From contig JASDFA010000003.1 in the NCBI GenBank assembly GCA_035772735.1, positions 127,799,001 to 127,863,000 on the forward strand: a stretch of DNA of 64,000 nt, written 5' to 3'. The translations under genes were made by a program, and so were the position numbers. The notes under the pieces were generated by a model that ran no database searches, had not been told where the DNA came from, and worked only from the letters and a program-made list of their open reading frames with translations. Positions 24,258 through 37,600 of the stretch are shown here, piece by piece (within the stretch, counting starts at the first letter, position 1; the number at the start of each line of letters is the position of its first letter). Origin of the DNA: Datura wrightii (lineage: Eukaryota > Streptophyta > Magnoliopsida > Solanales > Solanaceae).

Positions 24258-27200
24258 CCTTTCTGAGGTATGCATAAACTGGTAGATTCATAAATTTAGA
24301 TCTCTAATTTTTTTATTCAATAATTTTATATATCTTATATCTTTCAAATCAATAGTCTATGATGCTTCTCATGTGTTTATCATTAGGGTGCAGGCTACAA
24401 TATGATTTTAGTTCTGCGGCAATGTGACCTGGTGTTTCTAACTTTTAGGCCATCTTGTCTTTCCCTTAATGACCCTTTTATGTTTTATTACCTGGACAGG
24501 AACGTAGCTAACTATATTTTATGCGCCAAACTTTGGTAATGCAGAGGTTACACTTTTACGGAGTTTCCATATGTGTTTCATGACGCCTATCCTCTTGATT
24601 GTGGAGTAAAAAAAACTGTTATCAAATTTCTATTTGTGAAACACTTTGCTGATTCTGACAAGTTTACCGCCTTTTCACAAATATATGTTAGTACATGATC
24701 CTTACAACAATATCAATTATGCGGCAATTCCAAACTAGTTGAGTTGGCTATATGAATCCTATATATCAATTTCTATAAAGATTCATTATAGTTTTGCTAG
24801 TTTTATGCTAGCCATCAACCTATCGCGGCCTATCCCTTTTATTGAACCTGGAACCAGCTATTGGAAGTTCGTGTAGGTGACTTCACATGGGTGGAATTAC
24901 AAAGCTGGCTCTGTAACTTTACAATTCTAGATTGGAGTACAGTTATTATCTGTGAATTGCTGCCCTAAGGCTTCTGTCCGGTGATAAGAGCACAACAACA
25001 TGATGTGTGGGCTAAGCGCATGTCACGGGTTCGAACCCTACCACAGACAAAAGTCTAGTTTTTAAGTGGAGAAGGGTACATGGATGAGTGCATTATCTAT
25101 CAACTTTTGGACCGTGTGCCCCCGACTCTTGGAGATTTATTGGCTATTAAAAAGAATCTGTGAACTGCCTTACTTTCATGAAATGTAAATGTTGTTGACC
25201 ACGAAGCAATCTTACGGGAGCCAAAAACACTAGGTGATTTCTCCCAATTTGCCCTAGTCTTGGTGGGAGGTAACAAGTACCCAGTGCAAAAGTCAAGGTG
25301 TGTGCAAACTGGCCAGAAGCGCCATCATAAAAAAGAAAAGAAATGAAAAAGCTGGCTGTACACTTAAATTTTTTTTTTGGTAGTAGTTACCTACCAAATC
25401 TTTTTTTTTTTTGATAATTGGTAACTTTGTATCTATCTGTGAAAATTTCAAAAAATTACACCTAGTGCATAGGTTGCACTGGACCCATATTTACAGAACA
25501 AAAGTACTCCTAAGAAACTGAAGCTATTCTTTCTGACTAGATGGATCCTAGCACTTTTAGAATTTCCTCAGTTTCTACTGAGTAGGTCTGTCAACACCAA
25601 AAAAAGAAGAGCAAAATACAGTTCAATTTAATCTGTTGAACTGTGCAGCTCCTGTTCTCAAAACATCTATAGTTCCTTTCTTTCCATATTGTCCACCTTA
25701 TGCAAGCAGGTATTGTTCTCCATCTCCCTATGTCTGCTGCATCTCTCCCTGCTTCTTCCCATCCTGCCAGTGTTGTACAGATTTTTTCTGGCATTATCCA
25801 TGTAATGCCTCTGAGAGCCAAAAATAAACTCCATATCTGACTTGTTATCTTGCAGTGTAGAAACAGATGTGTCACTGCCTCATCAGTTTCCCCACATAGG
25901 CAGCATCTGGAGCATATGATGATGCCTCTTTTCTTCAAATTATCCTGTGTGAGCACTGCTTCCCTTGCAAGTAACCAGACAAAGCAAGACACCTTGTAAG
26001 GTATTTTTGCTTTCCATATCTGTTTCCAAAGCCACCCTTCAACCTGATGCACTGTGACATTCATATCCTTGTAAGCTGCCTTAACACTATAGTTTCCTCC
26101 ACTGTTCCCCTGCCACCATAATCTATCAGCTCCTTCTTCCAATCCTCTAAAGTTTTCCAGCCTTTTATAAAAAGCCAGCACCCTATTTATCTCCCAAGCA
26201 TTAGGCCTTCTCCTAAGGGTAATGTTCCAGCCCTGATTAACCCTTACCTCTGCCACTGTACTGTACTGTTGAACAGCCAGATTGAAAATGTCTGGGAATT
26301 CCTGCTGTAGGCTTTCTGTCCCTAGCCATTTGTGTCTCCAGAAATTTGTTTTGCACCCATCAACCACTTTAATGCGACAGTTGTTCCACATCAGTGGCCA
26401 CATAGATCTAATGGACTTCCATAAGCTGATCCCATATGGTGTGGTGACCTCCTTGCTCATCCACCTGTCATCCTCTTCATATTTAGCCTTTATGGTACTC
26501 TTCCACAAGCTGTGCTCTTCCTGGGTATATCTCCAGAGCCATTTCATCTGGAGTGCTTCGTTCTGATGATTCCCAGACCTCCTTTTCTTTTGCTGACAGT
26601 GAGGGCCTTCCACTTCACCAAGTGGAAGCTCTGTTTTTCTTTGTTTCCTTGCCAAAGGAAGGATCTTCTAATGTTATCTAGCCTTTTAATAACATTGACT
26701 GGGATTGGAAAAAGTGTCATCATGTAAGTTGGCAAGGCATCTAAAGCAGAATTAATCAAAGTGATTCTCCCTCCCAAAGAAATGTATTGGGACTTCCATC
26801 TGGCTAGCTTCTTTTCACACCTCTCTATCACCCTGTTCAGACTTCCTTTGACTTTGATTTTGCACCTAGTAATAGCACTAGTATCACTCTCAGATATTTC
26901 AATTGACCCACATCTGCATCACAAAGGATCAGTGTATCATCAGCATACTGTAGGTGAGTGATTTCCATGCTGCTATTGTCTCTTCTTCTCACTTCAAAGC
27001 CTTTAATCCAGCCTTTCTGATTTGCTATCTTCACCATATTGTTAAGACCTTCCATTGCAAGTAAGAATAAAAATGGTGATAAGGGATCACCTTGCCTCAG
27101 ACCTCTTTGAGCCTTGAAAAAACCAGCAGGGGAACTGTTAATCAAGATTGAAAAACACACAGTTGAAATACACTGTCTGATCCAGTTGATCCATTTGTTC

Positions 27201-30200
27201 CCAAATCCCATACTTTCCAGCATCTTCAATAAGAAATTCCAGTTAACATGATATACGCTTTCTCTATGTCCAGTTTGCGAGAATACCATGTTTATTCTGC
27301 TTGATTCTAGAGTCCAAAGCTTCATTTGCCACCAACACAACGTCCATTATTTGTCTCCCTTTGATAAAGGCCATCTGCTGGCCATCCACCAGCTTCCTAA
27401 TAACTTTTTTGAGTCTTTCAGTGAGAACCTTGGAGAATAGTTTATATATGTTGCCTATCAAGCTGATAGGTCTGAAATCTCTCAGCTCCTTGGCTCCTTT
27501 CTTTTTTGGGATTAAGGCTATAAATGTAGCATTATAACTTTTCTCAAAAACCTCCTTTTCATGAAAATACCTAGATGCAGCCATGATATCCTGTTTCATA
27601 ATCTCCCAACAATATTGTAGGAAATCCATTGTGAAGCCATCAGGTCCTGGAGCCTTGTCTTTAGCACACCATTTTAGACATTGTAGCACCTCTTCTTCTT
27701 CAAATTCTGCTTGCAAAACTTCATTTTCTAGAGCTGAAATGGTAGGCCTGTCTGGATCATTATATACTGGTCTCCAGCTTTCTGTTTCAGCGTATAGTTT
27801 CTGATAATAAGTCACAATCTCCTCTTGGATCTTTGCACTATCTTCTATGATAACATCTTGGATCATCAACTGGTCTATATTATTGTATCTTCTTTGAGCA
27901 TTTGCTGTTTTATGAAAATACTTGGTGTTTTTGTCTCCTTTTTTCAGCCATTGTATTCTTGCTCTCTGTCTCCAGGCTATTTCTTCATTTTCAATGAGCT
28001 CCTCATACTCCATGAATAGGGCAGCCTTCTTCACCTTCTCTTCCTCATTTAATGCTCTGTTCCCCTGTTTTGTTTCCCATTCTGCCAGCTGTTCTAACAG
28101 TGACCTTTTATGTGTCTTCAGGTTCCCTTATTGGCTATTGCTCCATTCCTTGAGTTTCCTTTTAAGTGCCTTTAGTTTACATGCTAAGATGAGGTCTGGT
28201 TTCCCTCTAGGCAGAAAGGAGTTCCACCATTCCTTCACTTTCTCATAAAAACCTTCTGTCCTCATCCACCACTTCTCTACTTTGGAATAAGATTTGTTTT
28301 TGTTCCAAGTTCCACATTGCAATACTATTGGATTATGATCAGAGACCAATCTTTGCATCTGTACTTGCTTGATGTTGCTGAACTTCTCGTCCCATTCATC
28401 TGATATCAAAATTCTATCCAATCTTGAAGCTGTTAGGTGATTGTCGCCCTTGAACCATGTAAATTTTCCACCTTCCAGATTAAGGTCGATCAATTCCATG
28501 TCTTCTATAAAATCCGAGAACTCCACCATGCTCCTAGTTCTTCTGCAGTTCCTTTTCTCAGCTGGATATCTCACTGTGTTAAAATCTCCTCATATTGCCC
28601 ATGCTCCTTCCATCAAACCTCTAACTGCTCCAATTTCCTCCCATACTAATCTTCTTTCTGTGACACTATTTGGTGCGTACACTCTAGTTATGTGGCAAGA
28701 GAACTCTTGTAGTATTGCTTCGAACCTACAAGAAATGGTATAGATTCCTACTTCTACAACTGCCCCTCTCCACAATCTGCAACCCCACAAGAAGATTATG
28801 CCCCCTCTAACTCCACTAGCCTCGAGACAGGCATATCTCACCCATCTACCTCCAAATTTGATTGATTACTTCTAACACTTCACCCTCCAGTTTGGTTTCT
28901 TGGAGACATATGATGTCTGCATTCCATTCCAACAATAAGCTCTTCACTACTCTCCTTTTATCCCTACCATTCAATCCCCTTACATTCCATGAAATTAGTT
29001 TGAGATTCATGGATTGTTTGAGGATTGGTTTCTCCCCCTGTTCCTGTTCCCACTGCCTTTGAATTTGACATAAAAAGATATCAGACCTTTTAACTCCTGA
29101 GCTCCTTTAAATCTTGTTCTTTTAAGATCTTGTTCCATCCTCCTTGCTTGTCTGCTACTGTCTATTTGTCTCAATAGTTCCATGGCCTCCTCCTCGTGTT
29201 CCTGGAAATCCACACCAATGATTTTGCTTAATTTGATTATGTTCTGATGGACCCAAATCGTTGCATCCATTTCTCTATCCAGTCTCTCTTCCTGCGATTG
29301 AATTAGAAGAGGTTCAGCATCTTCCACTATCCAACCTTCTTCCCCTTCAATCGTGCTTATCCCATTGTTGTCAGTCCTTCTACTTGTAATTCTGCACTCG
29401 GCTCCCCTGTCATGGTGTTTTGTATCATCTCCCCCCCCTTCGTTAGAATTCACCTCTCCCCTTTTCAGTGTATCACAACTCCTTACTGCATTCGTGTATG
29501 AAATTTTGTCTGTATTTTCTGTGAGTTTTGCATGTGTTTGATTCTTTGAGGAAGTCGCTGAAATCTCCATCTCTTCCCTTAAAGGGTTTGCTATCGCTTC
29601 GTAAGACAAGGCTGCCTGGGTCTTATTAAAAATAAAATCTGCTGCTGGGTCAGACCCAAATTTTACCAGGCCCATTGATTTGGAGCAGCTCACTCTTTCT
29701 TTTAATAAAATTGGCCCCGCAGAGTCCTTCACATGACTCTCACGTGAGATTTTAAAATGCCCAGCTCCAGCTGTCGATGTACCCACGTGCCCTCCCAGAC
29801 CTATTTGCGTGCAATCCTTCAAAAAAGTACTGGGTTTTGCAGATATAATGTCAGCACCTCTATAACCCATCGGTCTAACAGCTTCATCTTCTCCAGCCAA
29901 CCTCCTCCTTCGCACTGTAGCCGGAATTTCGCACCATATAGGGTGTTTGAAGAGGTAGCCTTCGCTTTCAATTTCTAGCTCTCTTGGGACTCTCTTTCCA
30001 TCTCCCTTCACCTTAACCCTCGCCCACCGGAGATGGTTTTTCAGTGTTGTTTCCTCCTCCGTTTCGATCCACCCTCCACACGTGTCCCTGATGAGTTTGA
30101 AGATATCTTGTGTCCACAGATTTAGAGGTAGAGCATAGATACGAATCCAAACCCATTTTCTTTCCACCTCCTCTGGCCAGCAGCCTGCCGACGGAAACCA

Positions 30201-31606
30201 CCATTCTAATGACAGTTTAGAATTCTTCCATTTCCATTCTCCTCTGAGTATGTGTTCTGCCTCTTTTCTCGTGGGCAACTCAAACAGAAACTGGGTATCA
30301 TTCATTACGTAGATCTTATACCATACGATGTTTTCCATATTCCGCTGACACATTTCCGTACTTCGCTGAGTGTTGGGATATCTTGAGTTGGGTCTTCAAA
30401 GCTCCCCACTATACATCTTCCTAGCACGTCCTCTTCCGAGACTCTGGAGCTTCCCGGTAGAGAGAGTCTATGATTTGGTAATGGTGCTTCCCAACCATCC
30501 CCATATTCTTTGTCATCTTTTTTGAGGCTTGTGTTGTCCATTTGCTGTTCTTAGTGGCTTCCACAAAAGAGCAGTCCAGATGACGTATTTGCCTGCTTGT
30601 TGAATCTTCCCTTGTGTCTGAGTCCCCAATGAGTCTTATAATCTTCTGTGCTATTAATGCCCAACCCTCATTCAATGTACTCTCCGGTGTTATAATAACT
30701 GATCTGGTCTCCCCTTGTACTGCAATAAAGCTGATGTACCTACCACGTTCGTTGTATTTAAGGTTGCAAAAGAATTCTGCAAAGTGGTCCCTTATTCTCC
30801 ATCTTCTTGTTGACATTCTCTGTTCCTTTGAAGCTTTATTAATAAATACATAGGCCAGCCATCTCATTACTTTAAGGCCTACAGTGACCTTCCTGATCAT
30901 CTTACTGCTGTGTGCAGTCCACTCGAACCACATTTCTGACCTTGAACTGGACTTTGAGATATCATAAGACTTAAACCCCGCTTGAAAATAGATTTTGTGT
31001 TCCTCCATGTAGATCAACCTTAGAAAGAATGAAAGGGATTTTGCAATAATCACAGTGGGTGATTACTGTTGGCTGAGAAAAGAAAGGCTGAATCTGGTGG
31101 AGGATGCCGGAAAAGTGAATTCTACAGTCCTAGAAAGTAGGAGAGAAAAGGTTCTTGGTAATCGTGCCAGGGAGCATTTCTGGTAGTCAGTCAGCTGTTA
31201 CCTACCAAATCTTTTGCATTAATAGACTTTGTTTTCAAGTAAAATTGCTATAGAAAATTTATGATTTAGAATACTCTTTACAGGTGCTCATCTTCCTCCC
31301 TCAGATTATTGAACTTCTTGAGAGGGATTTTAGGGGGAGAACGCCATTTTGCCTGAAAATACTTATTGCGAAATGATAATACAATTTCCATTTTCAGGAA
31401 GAAACAATTGCAGTTTAAAGTTGAATCAAAGGGTTTGTTTTTTGGAAAAGATAAGCAATTTATTGCCAAAGGTTTTACTTTTTATTTTTTGGATAAAGGA
31501 AGCAATTTTTTTCACCAAAAGTTCCAGCACTGAGATAGAGCATAAAATAGCACAATGAAGTTCAGTTCTTCAATGAGTATACAAAATCTAACAAATTCCC
31601 CCCATC

Positions 31607-31658
<52 letters not shown>

Positions 31659-34600
31659 ACCAGATTACGTCACGTAGCTAAATTGGACGAACATTTAAAA
31701 TTCGACATCTGGATGTGAATTTCTTTTCCGTAAAAGCACCTCAAGTTTCTTTTTCAATCTGTCCAAAAAAACACAGCCAGGGATAATCCTCCATATGTTT
31801 TTCAGGTTCTTGTTTCTTTTGAAATACATCCAGCTTGCCGAAGGTTTTTGTCTCACTTAGATTTCTCAATTGAGGATACTATCTTCTTAATGCTAGTTAT
31901 TATACTTTCCTCTGATCAACTTTTGTAGAACCAACCTCATAATCTCAGACATAAAGAAACTTGGTTACTAATGAATGTGCTTATGCTGCTGGCTTTAGTT
32001 TTGGCTCTACATATTTGAAACCCCTTGTTGGCCTTTCTCGGTGGATCTACTCGTTCTTCCTTCCCCTTTTTTGTGGAGTAAAGAGTACTAATATGATAGG
32101 TGTGCTATAGGCTGGAAACTATGTCAAGGATGGGGTGTGGCATGCTCTGATTGTGGTGATTACAAATGCTCCCGAGCTCCATGGATATGCGGTGCGGTCT
32201 TTGTACAGAGCTGTGCATACAGCCGTGGAACAGGTACGTCACACTTTTCCTTTATCTTCTGTCAGAATCTAGGTTCCTGTATCCCGTGAGCAGTTTTCTG
32301 GTCTTGGATTATGTCCATATTGTTTACTGTATTCTGTTTTATTGTTTTTGTTAGGAAACCCTTGTTCGAGTTGCAGTTTGGTGCATTGGAGAGTATGGTG
32401 AAATGTTAGTCAATAATGTTGGAAGGCTTGACATAGAAGAACCCCGAACTGTGAGTTCATGCTTTGGTCGGTTGTCAGCAAATATGATCTATGAATATGT
32501 TTCTCCAAATCAGTCCTGTATCATATTCTTGACCAGCTTGTGTTTCATTTATGATCCAGCATTCTCTGGATGAAGTTTCTCATTCATTATTGTCATCCTC
32601 TATGTAACTCATGATGGATGTGTTGACAATAACTATAACTGTTGAATTTCCTCTTACATTTATTGGAAGTTCACTAATAATGAATTTATGCTCTGATTGA
32701 ATGTGGTAATGAATGTAAACTAGTTCCATGTGATTTTAAGTCCTTAATAAAATACGAATCTCCACGAAATGCTTTATTCCTCCAAATACTAAAAAAGGGG
32801 AGAATGAAACTGTAAAAGAAAGAAATACTGACAAACACTTATGTTTTACCCAAATGTGCTGTTGCTCGTGTATTTCAAGACCTGAATAGATGATTTATTG
32901 TGAAGCATTATTGTTATAATGTGCATCTGCCATCTAGTAATGTACTTTAGTCAAATAAAGATTTAATTTTGAAAACAAAGGATGAAGAGTCCAAAAGATG
33001 GCTTATAATCATCACCATGACTTATCAAAAAGGGTACTACACATTTTGTATCTTATTTCAGTATTTCCTTAAAAGAGATTTAGCACTTTCCTTTTTGAAG
33101 TTGGATGCATGTTATTATCATTTCAGCTTTTTTCTGCATAATAGTTTTCTTCCTCTGGGGCATATGTGAAGAAGTTTCTTGGAGCAGGTGACAGAGTCGG
33201 ATGCTGTGGACGTATTGGAGACATCCATCAAAAGCCATTCGTGTGATCTCACATCTCGGGCGATGTGTCTTATTGCGTTGTTAAAGCTATCAAGTCGCTT
33301 TCCATCTTGTTCACAGTATGTTTTCTTTTCTACTATGTGTAAAATACTCTTGACTTCAGTATATGAAGCACTCATATCTTATCCATCAGCTGACATATCT
33401 GCCAGAGTTCATGTTCATTCAGTTGGATATCTGTTTGTGCTGTTCAGCTATAATATATAGCCCATCATGCTCTATTTTTATGTGGAACTCTTCATTATCG
33501 TAAATAGTCTGCACAACCAAATCTGCCTCTTGTGCTTTATGATCTTCAGCCTCTCTCTGCTTCTGAACTATTCACAAGTTTCAAAACTTTATTCATTAAT
33601 CAGTTTAATTTAAGCAATGATGTGTTCTGTTTAGGACACCAAACAACTTTATACTCAAGCACCATGAATAATTTAATGTTTCTTCCATTAGTATTATATA
33701 ATTGGTTAATTGACTGATTCATAAGTTTCTAAAAAGCCAAGAAACTTTTCCTTTTCTCTCAATAAGGTTTTGCTGATGATTTTGAAAACCTGTATACAAG
33801 TTCCATCTTATAATTCTGATATTTATGTAAGACAGATTGGTTTCAGCTATTTAGAATAATATTGACACCACAGCCTTTGATGTCCAGTTGAGCAATCTCT
33901 TGCTCCATTTTGTGGTAACCAGCGGCTGTTCTTGTTTTATTCCTTCCTTGATATAGCCTTGCCAAGTACATTTCATTTTGTCATTAATCAGCTCATTTTC
34001 CTTGATTAATTGACGTAATCCAAAAGTTATGCTGAGGCAACTCCTTTCCTTTCTAGCCTTTGAGTTAGTAATTACCTACTCCCCTTGATGAACTTCAAGG
34101 CATTCTTTCCGTAGTCAAGTAATTTTGTTGAAGGTGTGGGTCTTTAAGTCGTAATTTTTGGGTTTTTGCTTTCTAGAGAGAATGTTTGATCTCTATAGAG
34201 GCTACCTGTCCATCTTCATTTCAACTCAATGCAATTTCTTTTGGTTTCTATAATACTCATCTTCTTGAAGAAGTATAGATTCCTTTTAACCTTGTTAGAC
34301 TCCCACGTTTGATAACTATATGAGTTATAGTCTCATTATATGATCTTGGACAGTTTTATCACTTGTGCTAGTTGTTAAGTGGCCCTCATTGGTTGTGGGT
34401 GTGAGAAATAAAGACTCGGGTAAATTTTATTAAGATGCTTAAACTATAATTATTACATTGAGCGCTATTTATAGACTTATAGTTCTTTTCCATGTAGGAC
34501 ACTATATACAAATCCTATTTAACACTTGCCCTCAAGTTGGTGCATATAAGTCATATGTACCAAACTTGTTATAGATGTAACTAATACGAGGACCAGTGAG

Positions 34601-37600
34601 GGACTTCGTGGAAATATCTGCAAGGTTATCATCGATCACCTGAGTTCAGAAATTTTATAACAATATCTCCAAAGAGTATCTTTTTTCTAAATAAAGTGAT
34701 AGTCAATCTCAATATGCTTAGTCCTCTCATGAAATATCGGATTTGATGCAATATGAAGGGCTGCTGGATTATCACACACAAGTTCCATCCCATCTGACTT
34801 ATTTCTTCAAATTTTAATTCTCTAAGCAACTGTTTGATCGAAACTAGCTCACAATTTGCTGCAACCATTGCTCAATATTCTGCTTTTGCACTAGATCAAT
34901 CAACCACATTCCGTCTTCTTACTCTTCCAGGACACCAAATGACTTCCTACTAAAACACAATATTCAGATGTAGAATATCTTTCAAAGGGTGATCCCGCCT
35001 AATCAACATTTGTATATCTAACGATGTGCTCATGGTCACGTTCCTCGAAGAATAGTTCTTTTTCTGGAGCTGACCTTATATATTGCAGAATGCAAACAAC
35101 TACATCCTAATCCCTATCATAGGGAGAATCCATAAACTGACTTGCAACGCTCACAAAAAGAATGTCAGGTCTGTTACGTCATTGTGAGATAATTCAATTT
35201 ACCAACCAGGTGCCTATATCTTTCCGGATCATTGAGCGACTCTCTTTGTCTTGGCAGGACTTTAGCATTTGGATCCATAGGAGTGTCAATGTATCTACAT
35301 CTCAACCATTCCCATGTCAAGAATGTCTACGACATACGTTTTGTTGTGAAATAACAATACCTGCTTGGATTTTGGACTAAGCAAACCTCATTACCTATAA
35401 AATTCTTCAATCTGCCGATGTCTTTGGTCTGGAAACACTGAAGGAGATGTTGCTTTAAATCCGTGATACCATCCTGATCATTGCTAGTGGTTAATGATAT
35501 CGTCAACATAAACCATCAAATAAATACACAAATTTGGAGCAAAATGCCGATAAAACACAGAGTAATCAACTTCACAATGAGTCATGACAAACTCTTGAAT
35601 TATTGTGTTGAACTTCCTAAACTAGGATCAAGGAGACTGTTTCAGATCATATAAAAACTTCATCCTCAAGGTCACCGAGGAGAAAGACATTCTTAATGTC
35701 CAACTGATAAAGAGGCCAATAACGGACAACAACCATGAATAGAGAAAGACGGACAACTGTTATTTTAACCATGGGAGAGAAAGTATCCTATGTTTTTATA
35801 AGATATCCACGATTTCTCTCTATTTGTAATCTAATACAAAAATCAATTGGTTCCTTTTAACTAGCTATATGTTGTAATCAAACCCAAATATCTGAATATA
35901 CCCCTTTGCTACAAGGCGAATCTTAAGTTGATCAACTTGTCCATCTAGACCAACTTTGACTACATAAACCCAATGACAACCAGCTTTAAATTTATCTAAA
36001 GGAAAAAGAACAAGCTCCCAAGTATCACTCACATTTAAAACAGACATCTCGTCAAAAATATCCTGTCGCCATCCTGGATGAGAAAGTGCTTCACCTGTAA
36101 ACTTAGGGATGAAAACAGAGGACAAAGATGATACAAAAATGGGGTGATGACTTTAAAAGATATGATGGGGGTTAGTATTAAGAGTGGATTGGCACCTTTT
36201 TGAAGTGCAATCCACTGATTAAGAGAAGACAAGTCCATGGTAGATGCAGGATCTGATGCAGGACGTGGGCGATGATGATAAGTCAGGAGTGGTGGCACTA
36301 TGGATGGAGATGTAGAAGTAACTGTAGATTCCTGAAAAGTCGATATAGGTAAGACCTCAGAGATATCAAGATACTCAGAAGATGTAAATTAAGGTCAAGA
36401 AAAAAAATGACATCGATTGACATAAGGTACCTAGAAGATCAGATGAGTAGCAATGATGGCCCTTTTTGAACCCAAGAATAGCCAAGAAAGACACATTTTA
36501 GAGCATAAAGGGCTAATTTATCTTTCACTGGGGCTAAATTATGAATAAAACATGTGCTCCAAAAGACTCGAGGGGGAAGAGAGTATAGAGGTGCCTGAGG
36601 AAACAATATTGAATAAGGAATCCGATTTTGAATGGAAGATGAGGACATTTGATAATTAAATAGAAAGACGTGAGAACTACATCGCTCTACAAACACAACA
36701 GAACATGGGATTGAATGAGAAGAGTGCGAGCAGTCTCAATGAGTTGCCTATTCTTCTTCTCCACTACCCTATTTAGCTAAAGGGTGTACTGACAAGATGT
36801 CTAATGAATAGCTTCTTAGTGAGTCATACACTACTGAAATTGGGAGGATAAATATTAAGGCATTATCTCTACAAAATGTACGAATAGAAACACAAAATTG
36901 ATTTTGTATTTCAACATAAAAGCTCTTGAATATAGAAACAGCTCAGAACAATATTTTATTAAGAAAATCCAAGTACATCTTGAATATAATGAAATTGGCA
37001 AAATAACAAAATCCTAAGGTTGAACCGACTCTTCTAGGATCCAAAATATCATAATGAACTAATAAATAGACTCTACATGACTCTTAGCACTACGTGGAAA
37101 GGTAGGGCGCATGTGTTTCCGAAGTTCACACGACTAACAATCTAATGTGGACAGATTAGACAATAGGCAACATTTTTTGTAGCTTGAATAAACTCGGATT
37201 TCCTAAAAATTTGTGAATTAAGTCGGGAGGATCTGTAATTAGACCTGCTGTGGAGGAATTAGGAGAGCTAAGGTAGTAGAGGCCTTGTGATTCATGTCCT
37301 ACACTAATCGTCTGTCCCGTAATGCGGTCCTGCATAAAAAAGAATCATCAAGAAATATTATGGCACAATTTAGGGCATGAGTTAAACGACTGGCAGATGC
37401 AAGATTAAAAGGACAACTAGGGATAGAAAGAACAAAGTTTAGAGTGACAGTCTAGGGGTTAGCTTGTCCAACTCTTTTTGCTTTTGCTTGGATCCATAAA
37501 CGATATTTGACAGAAGGGATTTATCACCAGAAATATGATAAGAAGCGCCAAGAGTTCATGACCCACGGTCCGAGGGTAATAGGCTGTGAAACACAAGCAA

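Larger units (their letters stand above)
25401..31196 (-). mobile_element. Near full-length L1-type LINE, antisense in intron 9, with TSD
   Basis: The element has a poly(A) tail (T-run 25401-25412 on the plus strand), ORF2 (25591-29010) and ORF1 (29007-31008), and a short 5' leader to 31196. GTTACCTACCAAATC plus TTTT occurs at 25386-25404 and again at 31197-31215. This is a perfect 15-bp target-site duplication, or 19 bp if the Ts shared with the tail are counted. Target-primed integration explains both the tail and the duplication. The insertion is complete at the 5' end, but its ORFs are broken, so it cannot move on its own. Confidence 0.93.
24268..32110 (+). other. Intron 9 (7.8 kb), expanded by three retroposons
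   Basis: GTATGC donor after LKVLSE; acceptor GTGCTATAG before AGNYVKD. Two SINE-like insertions (24961-25155 and 25225-25345) and a 5.8-kb antisense LINE (25401-31196) lie in it, together with an (AT)n run at 31605-31656. Without them the intron would be about 1.7 kb. Confidence 0.9.

Noticed and set aside
25013..25045. B-box sequence as a tRNA gene
   Set aside because: There is no cloverleaf or anticodon arm. It is flanked by a target duplication, so it is a SINE. The same applies to 12540-12580.
25591..26655. Longest-looking simple frame in that area (354 codons, minus strand) as a separate gene
   Set aside because: It is the C-terminal zf-RVT part of LINE ORF2, and its neighbours in the same element explain it.
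29007..30353. 448-codon minus-strand frame as a host gene
   Set aside because: It has the DUF4283 pattern of plant LINE ORF1, lies inside the TSD-bounded LINE, and its N-terminal part is frameshifted.
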